This document shows positions 49,426-58,286 of a stretch of 64,000 nt of DNA, in pieces. The position numbers and the translations under genes are program-made. Each line of letters begins with the position of its first letter. Position 1 is the first letter of the stretch. The DNA is from Psychrobacillus sp. NEAU-3TGS (GTDB lineage Bacteria > Bacillota > Bacilli > Bacillales_A > Planococcaceae): positions 248,001 through 312,000 of the forward strand of contig NZ_JAPNOZ010000012.1 of NCBI RefSeq assembly GCF_029955155.1, in the 5' to 3' direction. Under the pieces are notes generated by a model that had not been told where the DNA came from, made no database searches, and was given only the letters and a program-made list of their open reading frames with translations.

Positions 49426-50528
49426 TTTTTCTTCTAACAACAATTAGCGAAGCACTTGTTTATACGTGCTTCGCCTTGTTAATGGGGAGTTATATATTTT
49501 CGTTATTTCCAGCTGATTTAAAACCTAAAATAATCATCTCCAAGAAAATTAAGCTTATTGCAGTTGCGGGTATCATTATTTTTTCATTTGCACCACTGAT
49601 AAGTCTGGTTACTTTTTTATATGAAGATTATGGTCTGTGGCAAACGCTAAAAACTATAATTTTCACTTTTGAGGTAGGGAAGTCATGGTTATTTTTAGCA
49701 ATCATTTTGATTATTTTAGGCATGTATATATGCTTGTTTGATAAGAAAACAGCCGCTATTTATCCTATTATTGGAATTATATTGATTTTTGTCTTAATTG
49801 CAGTCCTTGGAATGGCTGGCCATGCAAGCTCGATTTCTCCAGTGAAAGGTTTTATCACCCATTTCATGCACTATGCATCCGTCGTTGTTTGGGTGGGCAT
49901 TTTACTAATCGTCAGTTGGTTTTCGCTTAATACGGAAAATTGGGTTAACTTTTTGAAGTGGTTTCATATCATGGCTTTGTATTGTTTTGCCATTGTAATC
50001 ATTACAGGACTATCTCTTATGAATCTATCGATGGAATGGAGCTCTTATACAGATTCTTGGATGCTCTCTTACGGTCAAAGCTTGCTTATCAAGCATTTGC
50101 TCATTATACCATTAGTCGGGTATGCATTCGTAAATGGAATTGTGATGAAGAGAAAGTTGCAAAAAGAAGAGAGTTTTGATCCTAGACCATGGACAAAAGT
50201 TGAATTCTTTGTCATTTTACTTATTTTCGTAGCTACTGGAGCAATGAGTCAGCAATCCCCACCTAGTAATTTAGCGGATATATTGAGTTCTGAAGGGATT
50301 TCTCCTTTGTTTGGATTATTCTACGATGGAGCTATTCAACCTAGTTTAAACGTCCAATTAATGCCTAAATTAGACGGTATATTGCTAGCAGTTGTATCTC
50401 TTTGTTTCTTTACGGTAAGTATCCTATCTTTTTTCAAAAAAATGCCGCCATTATTTTCTTTTACCATGAGCATTTTAGTTGTCATTTCTGCATACTTAGC
50501 GTTACTTTTAAGCGTGCAGGTTGTATAA
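49422..50528 (+). CDS. CopD-family copper transport membrane protein
   Basis: A 368-aa protein with eight to nine helices. The CopD domain is seen around GHASSISPVKGFITHFMHYASVVVWVGILLIVSWF with several membrane His residues, then KWFHIMALYCFAIVIITGLSL. It pairs with CopC for copper uptake or tolerance. The ATG overlaps the CopC stop. It ends within a long inverted repeat that forms the terminator. Confidence 0.85.
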   Translation: MIFLLTTISEALVYTCFALLMGSYIFSLFPADLKPKIIISKKIKLIAVAGIIIFSFAPLISLVTFLYEDYGLWQTLKTIIFTFEVGKSWLFLAIILIILGMYICLFDKKTAAIYPIIGIILIFVLIAVLGMAGHASSISPVKGFITHFMHYASVVVWVGILLIVSWFSLNTENWVNFLKWFHIMALYCFAIVIITGLSLMNLSMEWSSYTDSWMLSYGQSLLIKHLLIIPLVGYAFVNGIVMKRKLQKEESFDPRPWTKVEFFVILLIFVATGAMSQQSPPSNLADILSSEGISPLFGLFYDGAIQPSLNVQLMPKLDGILLAVVSLCFFTVSILSFFKKMPPLFSFTMSILVVISAYLALLLSVQVV

Positions 50529-50735
50529 ACAAATATAAAAAGCATTTCCATCGGGATATTGACCTTGTTGGAAATGCTTTTTATATTTGTTTTCATGATG
50601 CTGTAGTTTTTCCTTTTTTGTTTTCGTCAATCGAACATGGGTACTGAAGTCGATCTCGTTGCGTAATTTTGTAACATCTTTACCTGTATTACGTAGTAAA
50701 TGTGTTCTTTTTCGTTTGGCAGCTGATTTTGCCAT
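50508..50735 (-). CDS. Small basic protein convergent with copD
   Basis: A 75-aa protein beginning MAKSAAKRKRTHLLRNTGKD with DFSTHVRLTKTKKEKL; very Lys/Arg-rich N-terminal half. GAGGAGTG lies 6 nt before ATG 50735. I do not recognise a named family. Its last 25 codons run through the copD terminator hairpin, and the stop lies 20 nt inside copD, so the C terminus (QQGQYPDGNAFYICLYNLHA) may be secondary. Confidence 0.6.
   Translation of the reverse strand: MAKSAAKRKRTHLLRNTGKDVTKLRNEIDFSTHVRLTKTKKEKLQHHENKYKKHFQQGQYPDGNAFYICLYNLHA
50527..50592. terminator. 23-bp perfect inverted repeat, bidirectional terminator
   Basis: AAACAAATATAAAAAGCATT plus TCC (50527-50549) is exactly complementary to GGAAATGCTTTTTATATTTG plus TTT (50570-50592). 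It ends copD and lies inside the convergent small basic gene. Confidence 0.75.
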
Positions 50736-50950
50736 ATAAATCACTCCTCATCAAATTGATTGTTTCAAGTCATAGAGTATATTATTTTAGAGCAATAAAC
50801 AAGCATTATCATATTGAAAATTAGACCCTTAATCTTATTGCCTACCAGGTGCTCGGAGAGGGAGGGAGATTCACTGTAGAAAATCTTAATTATTAAAGCA
50901 ATCGAAGAGAAGATCTCAATTGTTTAGCTCTAGACTAAGGAATTCTACAT

Positions 50951-50976
50951 AAAAAACGCCTCTGTCAAAGGCGTTC
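50951..50976 (-). terminator. Terminator of the 50987-51205 gene
   Basis: AACGCCT and AAGGCGTT form the stem; on the minus strand it is followed by TTTTTT. Confidence 0.75.
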
Positions 50977-50986
50977 TTTATATAAC

Positions 50987-51205
50987 TTATTTGTTACCTT
51001 TTTTTGGTGAGGTCGTTTTATCGACAAATTCATTGACCTGTGTCGTTAGTTCTTCTACTAGTTCTTTAAGCATCTGTTTTTGGTCCGAGGATAGTTTTCC
51101 TTTTGCATCATCGAGATTTATGCCATTTTTACGGAGGGTATCACTTACTAATAAATCAATGACCTTGTTAGGAATAGCATTTGTTTTTTTAGGTAGTTCG
51201 CTCAT
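50987..51205 (-). CDS. Small helical protein beside cotX-like genes
   Basis: A 72-aa protein: MSELPKKTNAIPNKVIDLLV, DTLRKNGINLDDAKGKLSSD, then QMLKELVEELTTQVNEFVD. It is probably all-helical. Found 166 nt downstream of two CotX-type coat genes on the same strand but behind their terminator. AAAAGGAGTGATGAGT gives the start at 51205 rather than 51214. A spore coat role is possible but only from context. Confidence 0.65.
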   Translation of the reverse strand: MSELPKKTNAIPNKVIDLLVSDTLRKNGINLDDAKGKLSSDQKQMLKELVEELTTQVNEFVDKTTSPKKGNK

Positions 51206-51313
51206 ACTCATCACTCCTTTTTATTATCATTTTTAATATATGCAGTTATCATGAAAGAGGAGAAGAGGAATACTATTTCAAACACACAAAAGTTATACTG
51301 AAATAAAAATAAA

Positions 51314-51362
51314 GCAACACAAAATAAGCCCGACACGACAGAGGGAGTTTATTTTGTGTTGC
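51314..51362 (-). terminator. Terminator of the cotX-like pair
   Basis: GCAACACAAAATAA (51314-51327) and TTATTTTGTGTTGC (51349-51362) are exact complements; on the minus strand TTTATTTTTA follows. Confidence 0.8.
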
Positions 51363-51370
51363 AAAATATA

Positions 51371-51802
51371 TTAGAGAATGTCTAACTTAGCTACTAATGT
51401 AACAAGAATTTGAAGCATTGCTTGGATGTTCACTGCCACATCGGTGTCAGTTGTTGTAACTGATATATTTCTTGATCCCTCAACTATCGTTTTTTGAACG
51501 TTTTGTTGTTTTGTTTTTACAAATTGCTTCATATCTTGAGTTACCGCTCTGCCTTGAGCTGTATCTCCAATTGTAAGGCTAATAACTGCCGCAATTGCTG
51601 CTTGAATACCTAGTTGCAAAGACAATGCTGCTTGAGTATCCGTTGTTTGAATATCAACACCTTCTGAATCCCTTACGATGATCCATTCCTTAGATTGCTG
51701 TTTAGTGGTCACAATTTGTTCTCCATTTTGTTGAACATCTGCATCATTGTTTTTTCCTTTGTCATCGCAATGATCTAATGCTCTCCATTTGCTTTTACTC
51801 AT
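51371..51802 (-). CDS. Spore coat protein, CotX/CotV domain, copy 2
   Basis: A 143-aa insoluble-fraction coat protein of the CotX family. Two related blocks are seen: VDIQTTDTQAALSLQLGIQA and SVTTTDTDVAVNIQAMLQIL, each with the TTDT motif and a hydrophobic run. ATG 51802 follows AGAGGTGAAATA; the frame opens at 51835. It lies directly after its paralog in a mother-cell-type operon. Confidence 0.85.
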   Translation of the reverse strand: MSKSKWRALDHCDDKGKNNDADVQQNGEQIVTTKQQSKEWIIVRDSEGVDIQTTDTQAALSLQLGIQAAIAAVISLTIGDTAQGRAVTQDMKQFVKTKQQNVQKTIVEGSRNISVTTTDTDVAVNIQAMLQILVTLVAKLDIL

Positions 51803-51834
51803 TATTTCACCTCTTTTCGTTTTTTCTTTTTTCA

Positions 51835-52302
51835 TTAAAGAACATCTAATTTAATTATTAATGCAACCAAAACTTCTAGAAGTACCTGAATATTGACTGA
51901 TAAATCTGTATCAGTAGTTACGATATTAACGTCTTTAGAGTTATCAATATAGATTACTTGTTTATTAGTTTGTTCGTCATTAAATTGTTGGAAGATGTCT
52001 TGCGCAACAGCATGGCTACGGTCACTATCGCCGATTGCAATACTTACAACTAAAGCAATAGCAAGTTGTAAGCCTACTTGAAGAGAAACCGCTGCTTGTG
52101 TATCTGTGGTCTGAACGCTGATGTTGCAGGAATTTCTAATCCATATTAATTCATCTGATTCTTGATGAACCGAAGAGAGCTGATCGATGTCTTGTAGAAC
52201 AGTTGCATCATTAGAGAAATCATCATTCCAATGCTTAGTTTGGTGTTCCATCCCCATTGGATAATAATTTTCAGATTGTTCGCAGTATTTCCGCTGACTC
52301 AT
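51835..52302 (-). CDS. Spore coat protein, CotX/CotV domain, copy 1
   Basis: A 155-aa protein with the same two-block build: ISVQTTDTQAAVSLQVGLQL and VNIVTTDTDLSVNIQVLLEV. The N-terminal third is Gln/Asn/Asp/His-rich (EQSENYYPMGMEHQTKHWND), typical of coat proteins. AAAGGAGATTATACA precedes the ATG. First gene of the pair; the promoter is probably sigma-K dependent (family knowledge, no box identified). Confidence 0.87.
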   Translation of the reverse strand: MSQRKYCEQSENYYPMGMEHQTKHWNDDFSNDATVLQDIDQLSSVHQESDELIWIRNSCNISVQTTDTQAAVSLQVGLQLAIALVVSIAIGDSDRSHAVAQDIFQQFNDEQTNKQVIYIDNSKDVNIVTTDTDLSVNIQVLLEVLVALIIKLDVL

Positions 52303-53212
52303 TGTATAATCTCCTTTCCTATTTATTGGCAGGGTTGAAAAAGGGATTAATTTAAACCTTGCTTCTGTAACATATGAACAAGTTAAATATTGATATAGTT
52401 CATTTAACTATCAAAAAACTGAAAGATAACATTTACTTCTTTTTTGGGAATATTGCAATCTGGATAAATAGCAAATATGTGTAGTTTAGGTATTGTTCAA
52501 TTGGGGTTTTTTTATAGTGATGCGTATGATATAAAGAACTTCAATAAATAATATGACCTTAAAGGCTATTCATATAGATTGCTTATTGGGGAGCTTAAAA
52601 AGAGAAGTACAGGGCTTTCGTACATACATTTAATAATTGCTTATTCCTAACCATAATCATTTAGGAATCTTGGAAATTGTGTAGTGAATTTGCTGAAAAA
52701 CAAAGAAAAAGCGAAAAAATGCTTTGGGTGGGGAAGACATGCTGTACTTGAAGCATTGAGAAGTTAAATCACAACTTATTCCAATTAAAGGAATTAGGTC
52801 AAGTGAATGTTTAAATAAGGTAACTAAGCAAATAGCGATTACTGATTGCAGAGAGATTGAATTAGCAAATGACATTTTAGAAAGGATGTAATTTTGAGAA
52901 AAATTAAAGGAATAATGATAGAATAAAAAAACTCATATAAGTTCGAAGGGTTCAACAATATAAATATGCAAAGTAAGATAGATAAAAGACTGGATTAAAA
53001 CAAAATAAAATAAGACATTCTAAGAATTGATAGAAAATGCGTTTTCTTAACGTTTGGGTTTTAAACATATAAATTAGCTTTTTTAATAAATTCTTTCAAA
53101 TATCTCACTGTTTCAAGTATACTTCTTTATTGAAACGCAGCTTTGTATAATATATATTATGTAAACTAAAAATAAAAAATAATAAAAGGTTACATTTTCG
53201 AAGTCTCTTCTA
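52303..53212. other. AT-rich region without intact genes
   Basis: The left end carries the cotX promoter. Beyond about 52600 there are only short broken frames on the plus strand (for example LKNKEKAKKCFGWGRH near 52690-52740 and a frame ending LANDILERM near 52889), which look like gene remnants. From 52900 to 53200 the composition is extremely AT-rich. Confidence 0.5.
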
Positions 53213-53431
53213 TCATTTGTTTAAATTAAAATGTTGTATGCTGTTTTCAATTATCTCATTCATAGTTACTCTTTTACTTTTGCCAAATCGTTTAGCTTGC
53301 TCCACAAGCTCTTTATCATAAGATGAACTGAATTCTACACGATCTTTTGGCTTTTCACTTCTGCTAAAAGTGGTTTTGCTTTCACTAAAAACAACAACTC
53401 TAATCCAGACCCAATTAAGTAGTTTACACAT
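53213..53431 (-). CDS. Ribbon-helix-helix-like small protein (possibly partial)
   Basis: The C-terminal 45 residues, KDRVEFSSSYDKELVEQAKR then SKRVTMNEIIENSIQHF, fit an Arc/CopG-type beta-helix-helix DNA-binding fold. The N-terminal 25 residues (LLNWVWIRVVVFSESKT) look like read-in from non-coding sequence, and no ribosome binding site is evident. Likely a leftover plasmid or phage regulator in a decayed region. Confidence 0.4.
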   Translation of the reverse strand: MCKLLNWVWIRVVVFSESKTTFSRSEKPKDRVEFSSSYDKELVEQAKRFGKSKRVTMNEIIENSIQHFNLNK

Positions 53432-54341
53432 GTGTTATTATTTGCAACTTGTATTTTTAATTTAAAATTAATTGTTTAATTATTACCTTATATACAATGC
53501 GTGAAGTATTTGGCGCGAGGATTAATTTTCCGTTATTTATTTTCTCCATCTTACTTGATCATTTGAATCTTCAACAAGATATGGTTTTTGCGCTTGTTAA
53601 GACATAAAAACTCTTTTGCATATATGAAAGTTTCTGGGTCTGCATGTTTATATACGATTTCAGATAGCTTTGCAACATCATTCTTCAATTATACCCAATT
53701 CAATTTGCGAACCAACGTTCCGTAAATCAAAATAAACTGAGAACAAAAATATTCTCAGTTGTTTATTCTTATTAATTCAAATTGTTTCATCATCTACAAA
53801 AGTATTACTCAAGTTTTCTTCGATGCAAGCACTTCGAAAGTTTTTAATGTCTTATTAAATTGCGAATGGGTTACCTCTCCCTCACTCTTCCTCCCGATCC
53901 GCTTCAATTGTTGCGTTTAATGCCAACCTATTCGTTTGGGAAGCATTATTACGTATGATCTTAGTAGTTTCGCCTATTCTGTCTGTTATTCAGTGATTAA
54001 ACCGCCTGTATTTTTTCTTTAGCATTTATTATGACTAATTCTACTAGTTCTTCAGGCATTGCTTATAATTGAGAAATGATTTTTACTGTGTTATTTTCAC
54101 CTTCTGTAATAGTGGTTGCAATCTCATGGACAGCTGGACTTTATCTTCATTTGTTATAGAAATATAGGTAGCTTTAGGCGAACTTGCATAGCCCTCAATT
54201 CAATGTTGAAGTGTATTTTGAATAGATAGTCCATGCCAGTGCTTTCTAGTGAGATGAAGTTCGAATCATCATTTGTTTTAATCAAACAGTTCTTACAGTC
54301 ACTAGTCGATATACTGAATAGAGATCCTTTTACAAAGAGTG
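53432..54341 (-). other. Gene graveyard
   Basis: Minus-strand fragments with protein character but many stops: DVAKLSEIVYKHADPETFIY near 53590-53680, the MCP piece listed separately, AMPEELVELVIINAKEKIQA near 54000-54060 and VHEIATTITEGENNTVKIIS near 54070-54140. They suggest one or two long genes of chemoreceptor type that decayed in place. Confidence 0.45.
53883..53993 (-). pseudogene. Remnant of a methyl-accepting chemotaxis protein
   Basis: Minus-strand translation reads ITDRIGETTKIIRNNASQTN then RLALNATIEADREEE and a stop. This is the hairpin tip of an MCP signalling domain (family pattern ITxIxxIAxQTNLLALNAAIEAARAGE). The surrounding frames are broken. Confidence 0.7.
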
Positions 54342-54443
54342 TTACACTGTTCCTCTTCCCTTACAAACAGGGCATTTTACTTCCATCGGTATGGGAAGGA
54401 ATATTTTGATCGTACCCGTCCCTTTACATTTTTGACATACCAT
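54342..54443 (-). CDS. 33-aa double CxxCxGxG zinc-knuckle peptide
   Basis: The reading frame is MVCQKCKGTGTIKIFLPIPM then EVKCPVCKGRGTV. It has two CxxCKGxG knuckles, the repeat unit of the DnaJ zinc-finger domain, separated by a hydrophobic linker. GGAGGAAG lies 5 nt before ATG 54443. The first 20 nt overlap the 3' end of the potassium channel gene in another frame, so the two are probably cotranscribed and coupled. A single zinc site made of the four cysteines is likely. Confidence 0.65.
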   Translation of the reverse strand: MVCQKCKGTGTIKIFLPIPMEVKCPVCKGRGTV

Positions 54444-55263
54444 TTGTACTTCCTCCCACCGTATCATTTGCTTTGGTCATTTCATCATCTCGAATGGTTC
54501 CTTTTTTCTTATGTCGAATTCTTATAGAGTCAATGAGGTGTTCTATTTCCTCTTCATCCAACATATCGATTTTTGCTAACCGTCGAGTAATATATGGTAC
54601 AAAATCGTCCTCATTCTCTTCTATGGCTTTATTGTCCCTCTCCACTGTGCGCTCAAGGTTTGAAAAATACATAGCCATACTCCCTGTGATAGAGCCGATT
54701 AATCCAATGCCAACTAGCATTAGAATTCCTGCTATTATTCTACCTCCCATAGTAACGGGGGAAATATCTCCGTATCCTACAGTAGAGACTGTTACAACTG
54801 CCCACCAAATAGAATCTAAAAAGCTGTTAATATTCTGGTTATGCCCCTTCTCTAATATAAAATTGCTTGTAGCGCCCCATGTTAAAACGATGAGAGTGAA
54901 AGCAAATACATAGTTTAAGCCACCAGATTTGAAAATACCTTGTAACGTTTTAGAAACCTTCATTATTCGAAACAAACGAACTAGACGCATTAATCGTGCC
55001 ACTTTGAAAAAAGCATCTAAAGGGATGATAGCTATTAGGTCAAATATATTTTCTTTAACAAACTTCCCTTTATCGGAGGCGATTGTTAATCTGATTATGT
55101 ATTCTATAAAAAAATAGAAGATGAGGCTATAATCTATCCATTTGATTTGTTTAGCTTCTAGGATTTCACTGCCAGTATATCCTGCGATAGTTATTGTTAA
55201 ATATAATAAGATTAATAGAAAGATAAAAAACTCGTAAATAATACTAAATCCCTTTATCTTCAT
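54424..55263 (-). CDS. Voltage-gated-type potassium channel
   Basis: A 279-aa channel of the six-helix ion transport family. The charged segment MRLVRLFRIMKVSKTL resembles an S4 voltage sensor, and the pore has SIWWAVVTVSTVGYGDISPV with the K+ selectivity filter TVGYGD. The cytoplasmic C-terminal tail is acidic, with a coiled-coil-like stretch and RIRHKKKG. ATG 55263 follows GGAGAG; the frame opens at 55278. Overlaps the zinc-knuckle peptide gene. Confidence 0.9.
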   Translation of the reverse strand: MKIKGFSIIYEFFIFLLILLYLTITIAGYTGSEILEAKQIKWIDYSLIFYFFIEYIIRLTIASDKGKFVKENIFDLIAIIPLDAFFKVARLMRLVRLFRIMKVSKTLQGIFKSGGLNYVFAFTLIVLTWGATSNFILEKGHNQNINSFLDSIWWAVVTVSTVGYGDISPVTMGGRIIAGILMLVGIGLIGSITGSMAMYFSNLERTVERDNKAIEENEDDFVPYITRRLAKIDMLDEEEIEHLIDSIRIRHKKKGTIRDDEMTKANDTVGGSTNGMSKM

Positions 55264-55585
55264 CCGATCACTCTCCAAGTTTGTAAAGCACCTTGGGGCA
55301 CTTTATCTATCATTACCCCATTTTAAATTGAAATATCACTATAAAAGATATATTTATTCTAGAATTAGTTTACCCAGCAGATTGCTTTTGTATTCCTAAA
55401 GCCTCTTTTCATTATTTCTATCTAAGCAACAAGAGCTAATGACAAAAGATATCAATTCCCAGTTATTGCGACAGCTTGTTGTATCTCCAACTGCTTAATA
55501 ACTAGGAGATCCGCATCTCTATTCCAAGTCGTATGAAAAAACCGATTTTTCCTATAGAAAGGAAAGATCGGTTAGTAGTTTCTCA
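55264..55585. other. Intergenic region between K+ channel and catalase remnant
   Basis: A minus-strand fragment TWNRDADLLVIKQLEIQQAV then AITGN and a stop (about 55455-55535) looks coding but lacks a start, perhaps the end of a lost gene. The catalase terminator lies at 55536-55574. The rest should hold the channel promoter. Confidence 0.4.
55536..55574 (-). terminator. Terminator after the catalase remnant
   Basis: AACCGATTTTTCC and GGAAAGATCGGTT form the stem; T-run on the minus strand. Confidence 0.7.
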
Positions 55586-56490
55586 TTATGTTCTATCCCA
55601 AAAACGTTGCTGAGCGATTGCAGAGACAAATTCATTACTAAAGTTTGGATTATTAATCGAAGAAACAACACCAACCAGGTTATTCTTATCAGAGGCTTTA
55701 ATGTAAGTCTGTCCTGTGGAGGCAACACCAATTGGTTTAAAGTTTTTATATGCGGTATTCACGAAATACTTAATATCTTGTTTTAGCTTTGGTTTATTTT
55801 CCACATTACCTCCAACCACATAAACGGAGTCAACTAAATAGGGACTAGATGTAAGGAAAGTCTTATTGACTTGGATTTGTGTTCCGTCATCACCGGTTAC
55901 TATGCCAAGCCTTTCACTAACAATCTCCATAAAAACTCCATTTTGCTGTAAGAAATTTAGTACAGATGTTACTTCTTGCCCATTAAAGCCATTGCTAATT
56001 AAGGCATAGCAATAGTAGTTAGATCATAATTTCCTTCTTCTGTATAGAATTTAACGCCTTTACAACGTAAGTCTCTTGCTGTATCCTTCGATCCTTTGCT
56101 CCCTTGTACAGTGGAAAACCGAACAAATACTGAAGTCTTTTTCCCAGCTTCCTGTAAAAAACCGGCTTTGGTATATTGCTTCATAGATTGATAACATTCA
56201 AACTCCCCGTGAGCTCCGTACCCTCTTGCATGCACTTTTCTTTCAGGTATCGGCTCATGAACAAAATGGGTCATCTTTTCAAAGAAATCATAATCCTGCC
56301 GTAATGTTGGACCGCAGACACCAACTTTTAATTGGTCCTCTTCGTTTGATATTATTCTCGATTGATTTGTTGTTAATGGCTTTCCTGTATTTTGTACACG
56401 AAATTGTTCTAATTGTTCATTTTTGCTATTTTCATCCACATTTCTGTTGCCTTCCTGTGATGTATTATCATTCACATAATCACCTACCAA
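55586..56490 (-). pseudogene. katE: Large-subunit catalase (KatE-type) with internal deletion
   Basis: The N-terminal frame (56490-55999) has the catalase entry: KPLTTNQSRIISNEEDQLKV, DFFEKMTHFVHEPIPERKVH (active-site His region normally follows as HARGYGAHGEFE), and VFVRFSTVQGSKGSKDTARD. It stops right after GNYDL. The downstream frame reads LISNGFNGQEVTSVLNFLQQ, EIVSERLGIVTGDDGTQIQV and VYVVGGN, the C-terminal glutamine-amidotransferase-like domain of clade 2 catalases. Roughly 370 central residues, including the proximal heme Tyr region, are gone. One A is also missing at 56001-56002; with it the two ends would be in one frame. Not a working catalase. Confidence 0.85.
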
Positions 56491-56595
56491 ATCGGTTTTT
56501 TACTCCACCATTAACTCTATGCATACTTACTAACATTATTCATTTCGTGTCTTTCACTCTTATGAAAAAATAATTTGTTCAAATGATAGAAAAAA

Positions 56596-56630
56596 GAAAT
56601 CCCCTGTCTAAAAAAAAGACAGAGGATTTC
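56596..56630. terminator. Bidirectional terminator
   Basis: GAAATCCCCTGTCT and AGACAGAGGATTTC pair with one mismatch around an A-run. Confidence 0.7.
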
Positions 56631-56653
56631 ACAATTAGATCAGTAAGTTATTC

Positions 56654-58039
56654 TCAATGGTTTTCAACGGAAGCAGTGTCTACAAGAGTACCTTTAACCT
56701 TTGTTTTTCTAATCATATAAACTACAATCAGCAAAATAAACCATACAGGAGTTACAAATAACGCAACTCGTGTATCTGCTGCAAGCGCTAAAATGACAAG
56801 AACAAAAGCTAAGAAAGCAAGGATTAAGTAATTTGCAAATGGATAAAGTGGCATCTTGAACTTATTTACTTTAGCTAGTTCAGGTCTTGTTTTACGATAT
56901 TTTAAATGACAAATTACTGTAATTCCCCAAATAAAGATAAAACATACGGTAGAAATACTAGTGATTAGAGTAAACACTCCTTCTGGCATTACATAGTTCA
57001 ATACAACAGCAATTAGAATAACGATTGTGGAAAAGAACAATGCATTGGAAGGCACTTGACGTGTAGTCAATTTTGTTAACGGTACGGGTGCGTTTTTATC
57101 TTTAGCCAATGAAAATAGCATGCGGCTTGTACTAAATATAGCACTGTTACATGCAGAAGCGGCAGATGTTAACACAACAAAATTAACAATACCAGCAGCT
57201 GCAGCAATACCAACCGCTACAAAAACTTGAACGAATGGACTTTCCATTGGATTAATTGCATTCCATGGATAAATACTCATAATGACAATCAGTGCACCGA
57301 TGTAGAATATCAAAATACGAATCGGGATATTATTGATTGCTTTTGGAATTACTTTTTCAGGATTTTCTGTCTCTCCTGCTGTAAGTCCAACAAGTTCTAT
57401 TCCGACAAACGCAAACACAACCATTTGGAAGGAGAGGATAAATCCATTTATACCATTTGGGAACATGCCCCCATTGCCCCAAATATTTGAGAAGCTGGAT
57501 GCCCCTGCATCGGTTGAAAACCCTTTAATAATCATGAAAATACCGATGACAATTAATGCTAAAATAGCAATTACTTTTATCAATGCGAACCAGAATTCCA
57601 TTTCCCCAAAGAGCTTTACAGTTGCTAGATTCATAACTAGCAAAATAACAAGTGCGATTAATCCGGGCATCCATTGAGGTACGTCAGGAAGCCAGTATTG
57701 CGTGTAAAGTCCAACTGCCGTTAAGTCTGCCATCGCAATAGAGATCCAGCAGAACCAATACGTCCATCCTGTGATGAATGCTGCCATGTTACCCATATAA
57801 TCTTGTACAAAATCTACAAAAGAATGATAGTTTAAATTCGATAGAAGTAGTTCTCCCAGTGCACGCATGATTAAAAAACAAATAATCCCTGTTATCAAAT
57901 ACGCAAATAATATGGAAGGCCCTGCTAAGTGAATAGATTTACCTGCTCCTAAAAACAAGCCAGTCCCAATTGCACCTCCAATAGCAATCAACTGAACATG
58001 TCTGTTTTTTAAACCTCTTGCTAGCTGTTGTTCTTGCAT
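56654..58039 (-). CDS. Amino acid permease (AapA/CycA-like, AAT family)
   Basis: A 461-aa APC-superfamily permease with twelve helices. It starts RGLKNRHVQLIAIGGAIGTG (AAT-family signature), with AFVGIELVGLTAGETENPEK after helix 5 and SACNSAIFSTSRMLFSLAKD later. The D-serine/D-alanine/glycine transporter branch is closest by eye. AAGAGGG precedes the ATG. Monocistronic. Confidence 0.88.
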   Translation of the reverse strand: MQEQQLARGLKNRHVQLIAIGGAIGTGLFLGAGKSIHLAGPSILFAYLITGIICFLIMRALGELLLSNLNYHSFVDFVQDYMGNMAAFITGWTYWFCWISIAMADLTAVGLYTQYWLPDVPQWMPGLIALVILLVMNLATVKLFGEMEFWFALIKVIAILALIVIGIFMIIKGFSTDAGASSFSNIWGNGGMFPNGINGFILSFQMVVFAFVGIELVGLTAGETENPEKVIPKAINNIPIRILIFYIGALIVIMSIYPWNAINPMESPFVQVFVAVGIAAAAGIVNFVVLTSAASACNSAIFSTSRMLFSLAKDKNAPVPLTKLTTRQVPSNALFFSTIVILIAVVLNYVMPEGVFTLITSISTVCFIFIWGITVICHLKYRKTRPELAKVNKFKMPLYPFANYLILAFLAFVLVILALAADTRVALFVTPVWFILLIVVYMIRKTKVKGTLVDTASVENH

Positions 58040-58286
58040 ATAGTCGCCCTCTTTCTCTAGTTCAAACGATTTCCATTATTAAAATGATTAAAAATTTTAA
58101 TATAAATAACAGTCTAGCATAATACTAGTCTATTCGACAATATACGATTTTTCATAATTCCGAAAAAGGTAAATATTCTACATGATGATTATTATTTTAA
58201 GTTTTAAAAAACCATTTAAACTCACTTATAAAAGATGTGGAAAAGGCAATACTTTAAATATGATTTTGAAGTGGAGGAAAAATATA

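Noticed and set aside
52657-52875. Minus-strand 72-codon frame
   Set aside because: No ribosome binding site, unusual composition, and lies in a decayed AT-rich region; it looks fortuitous.
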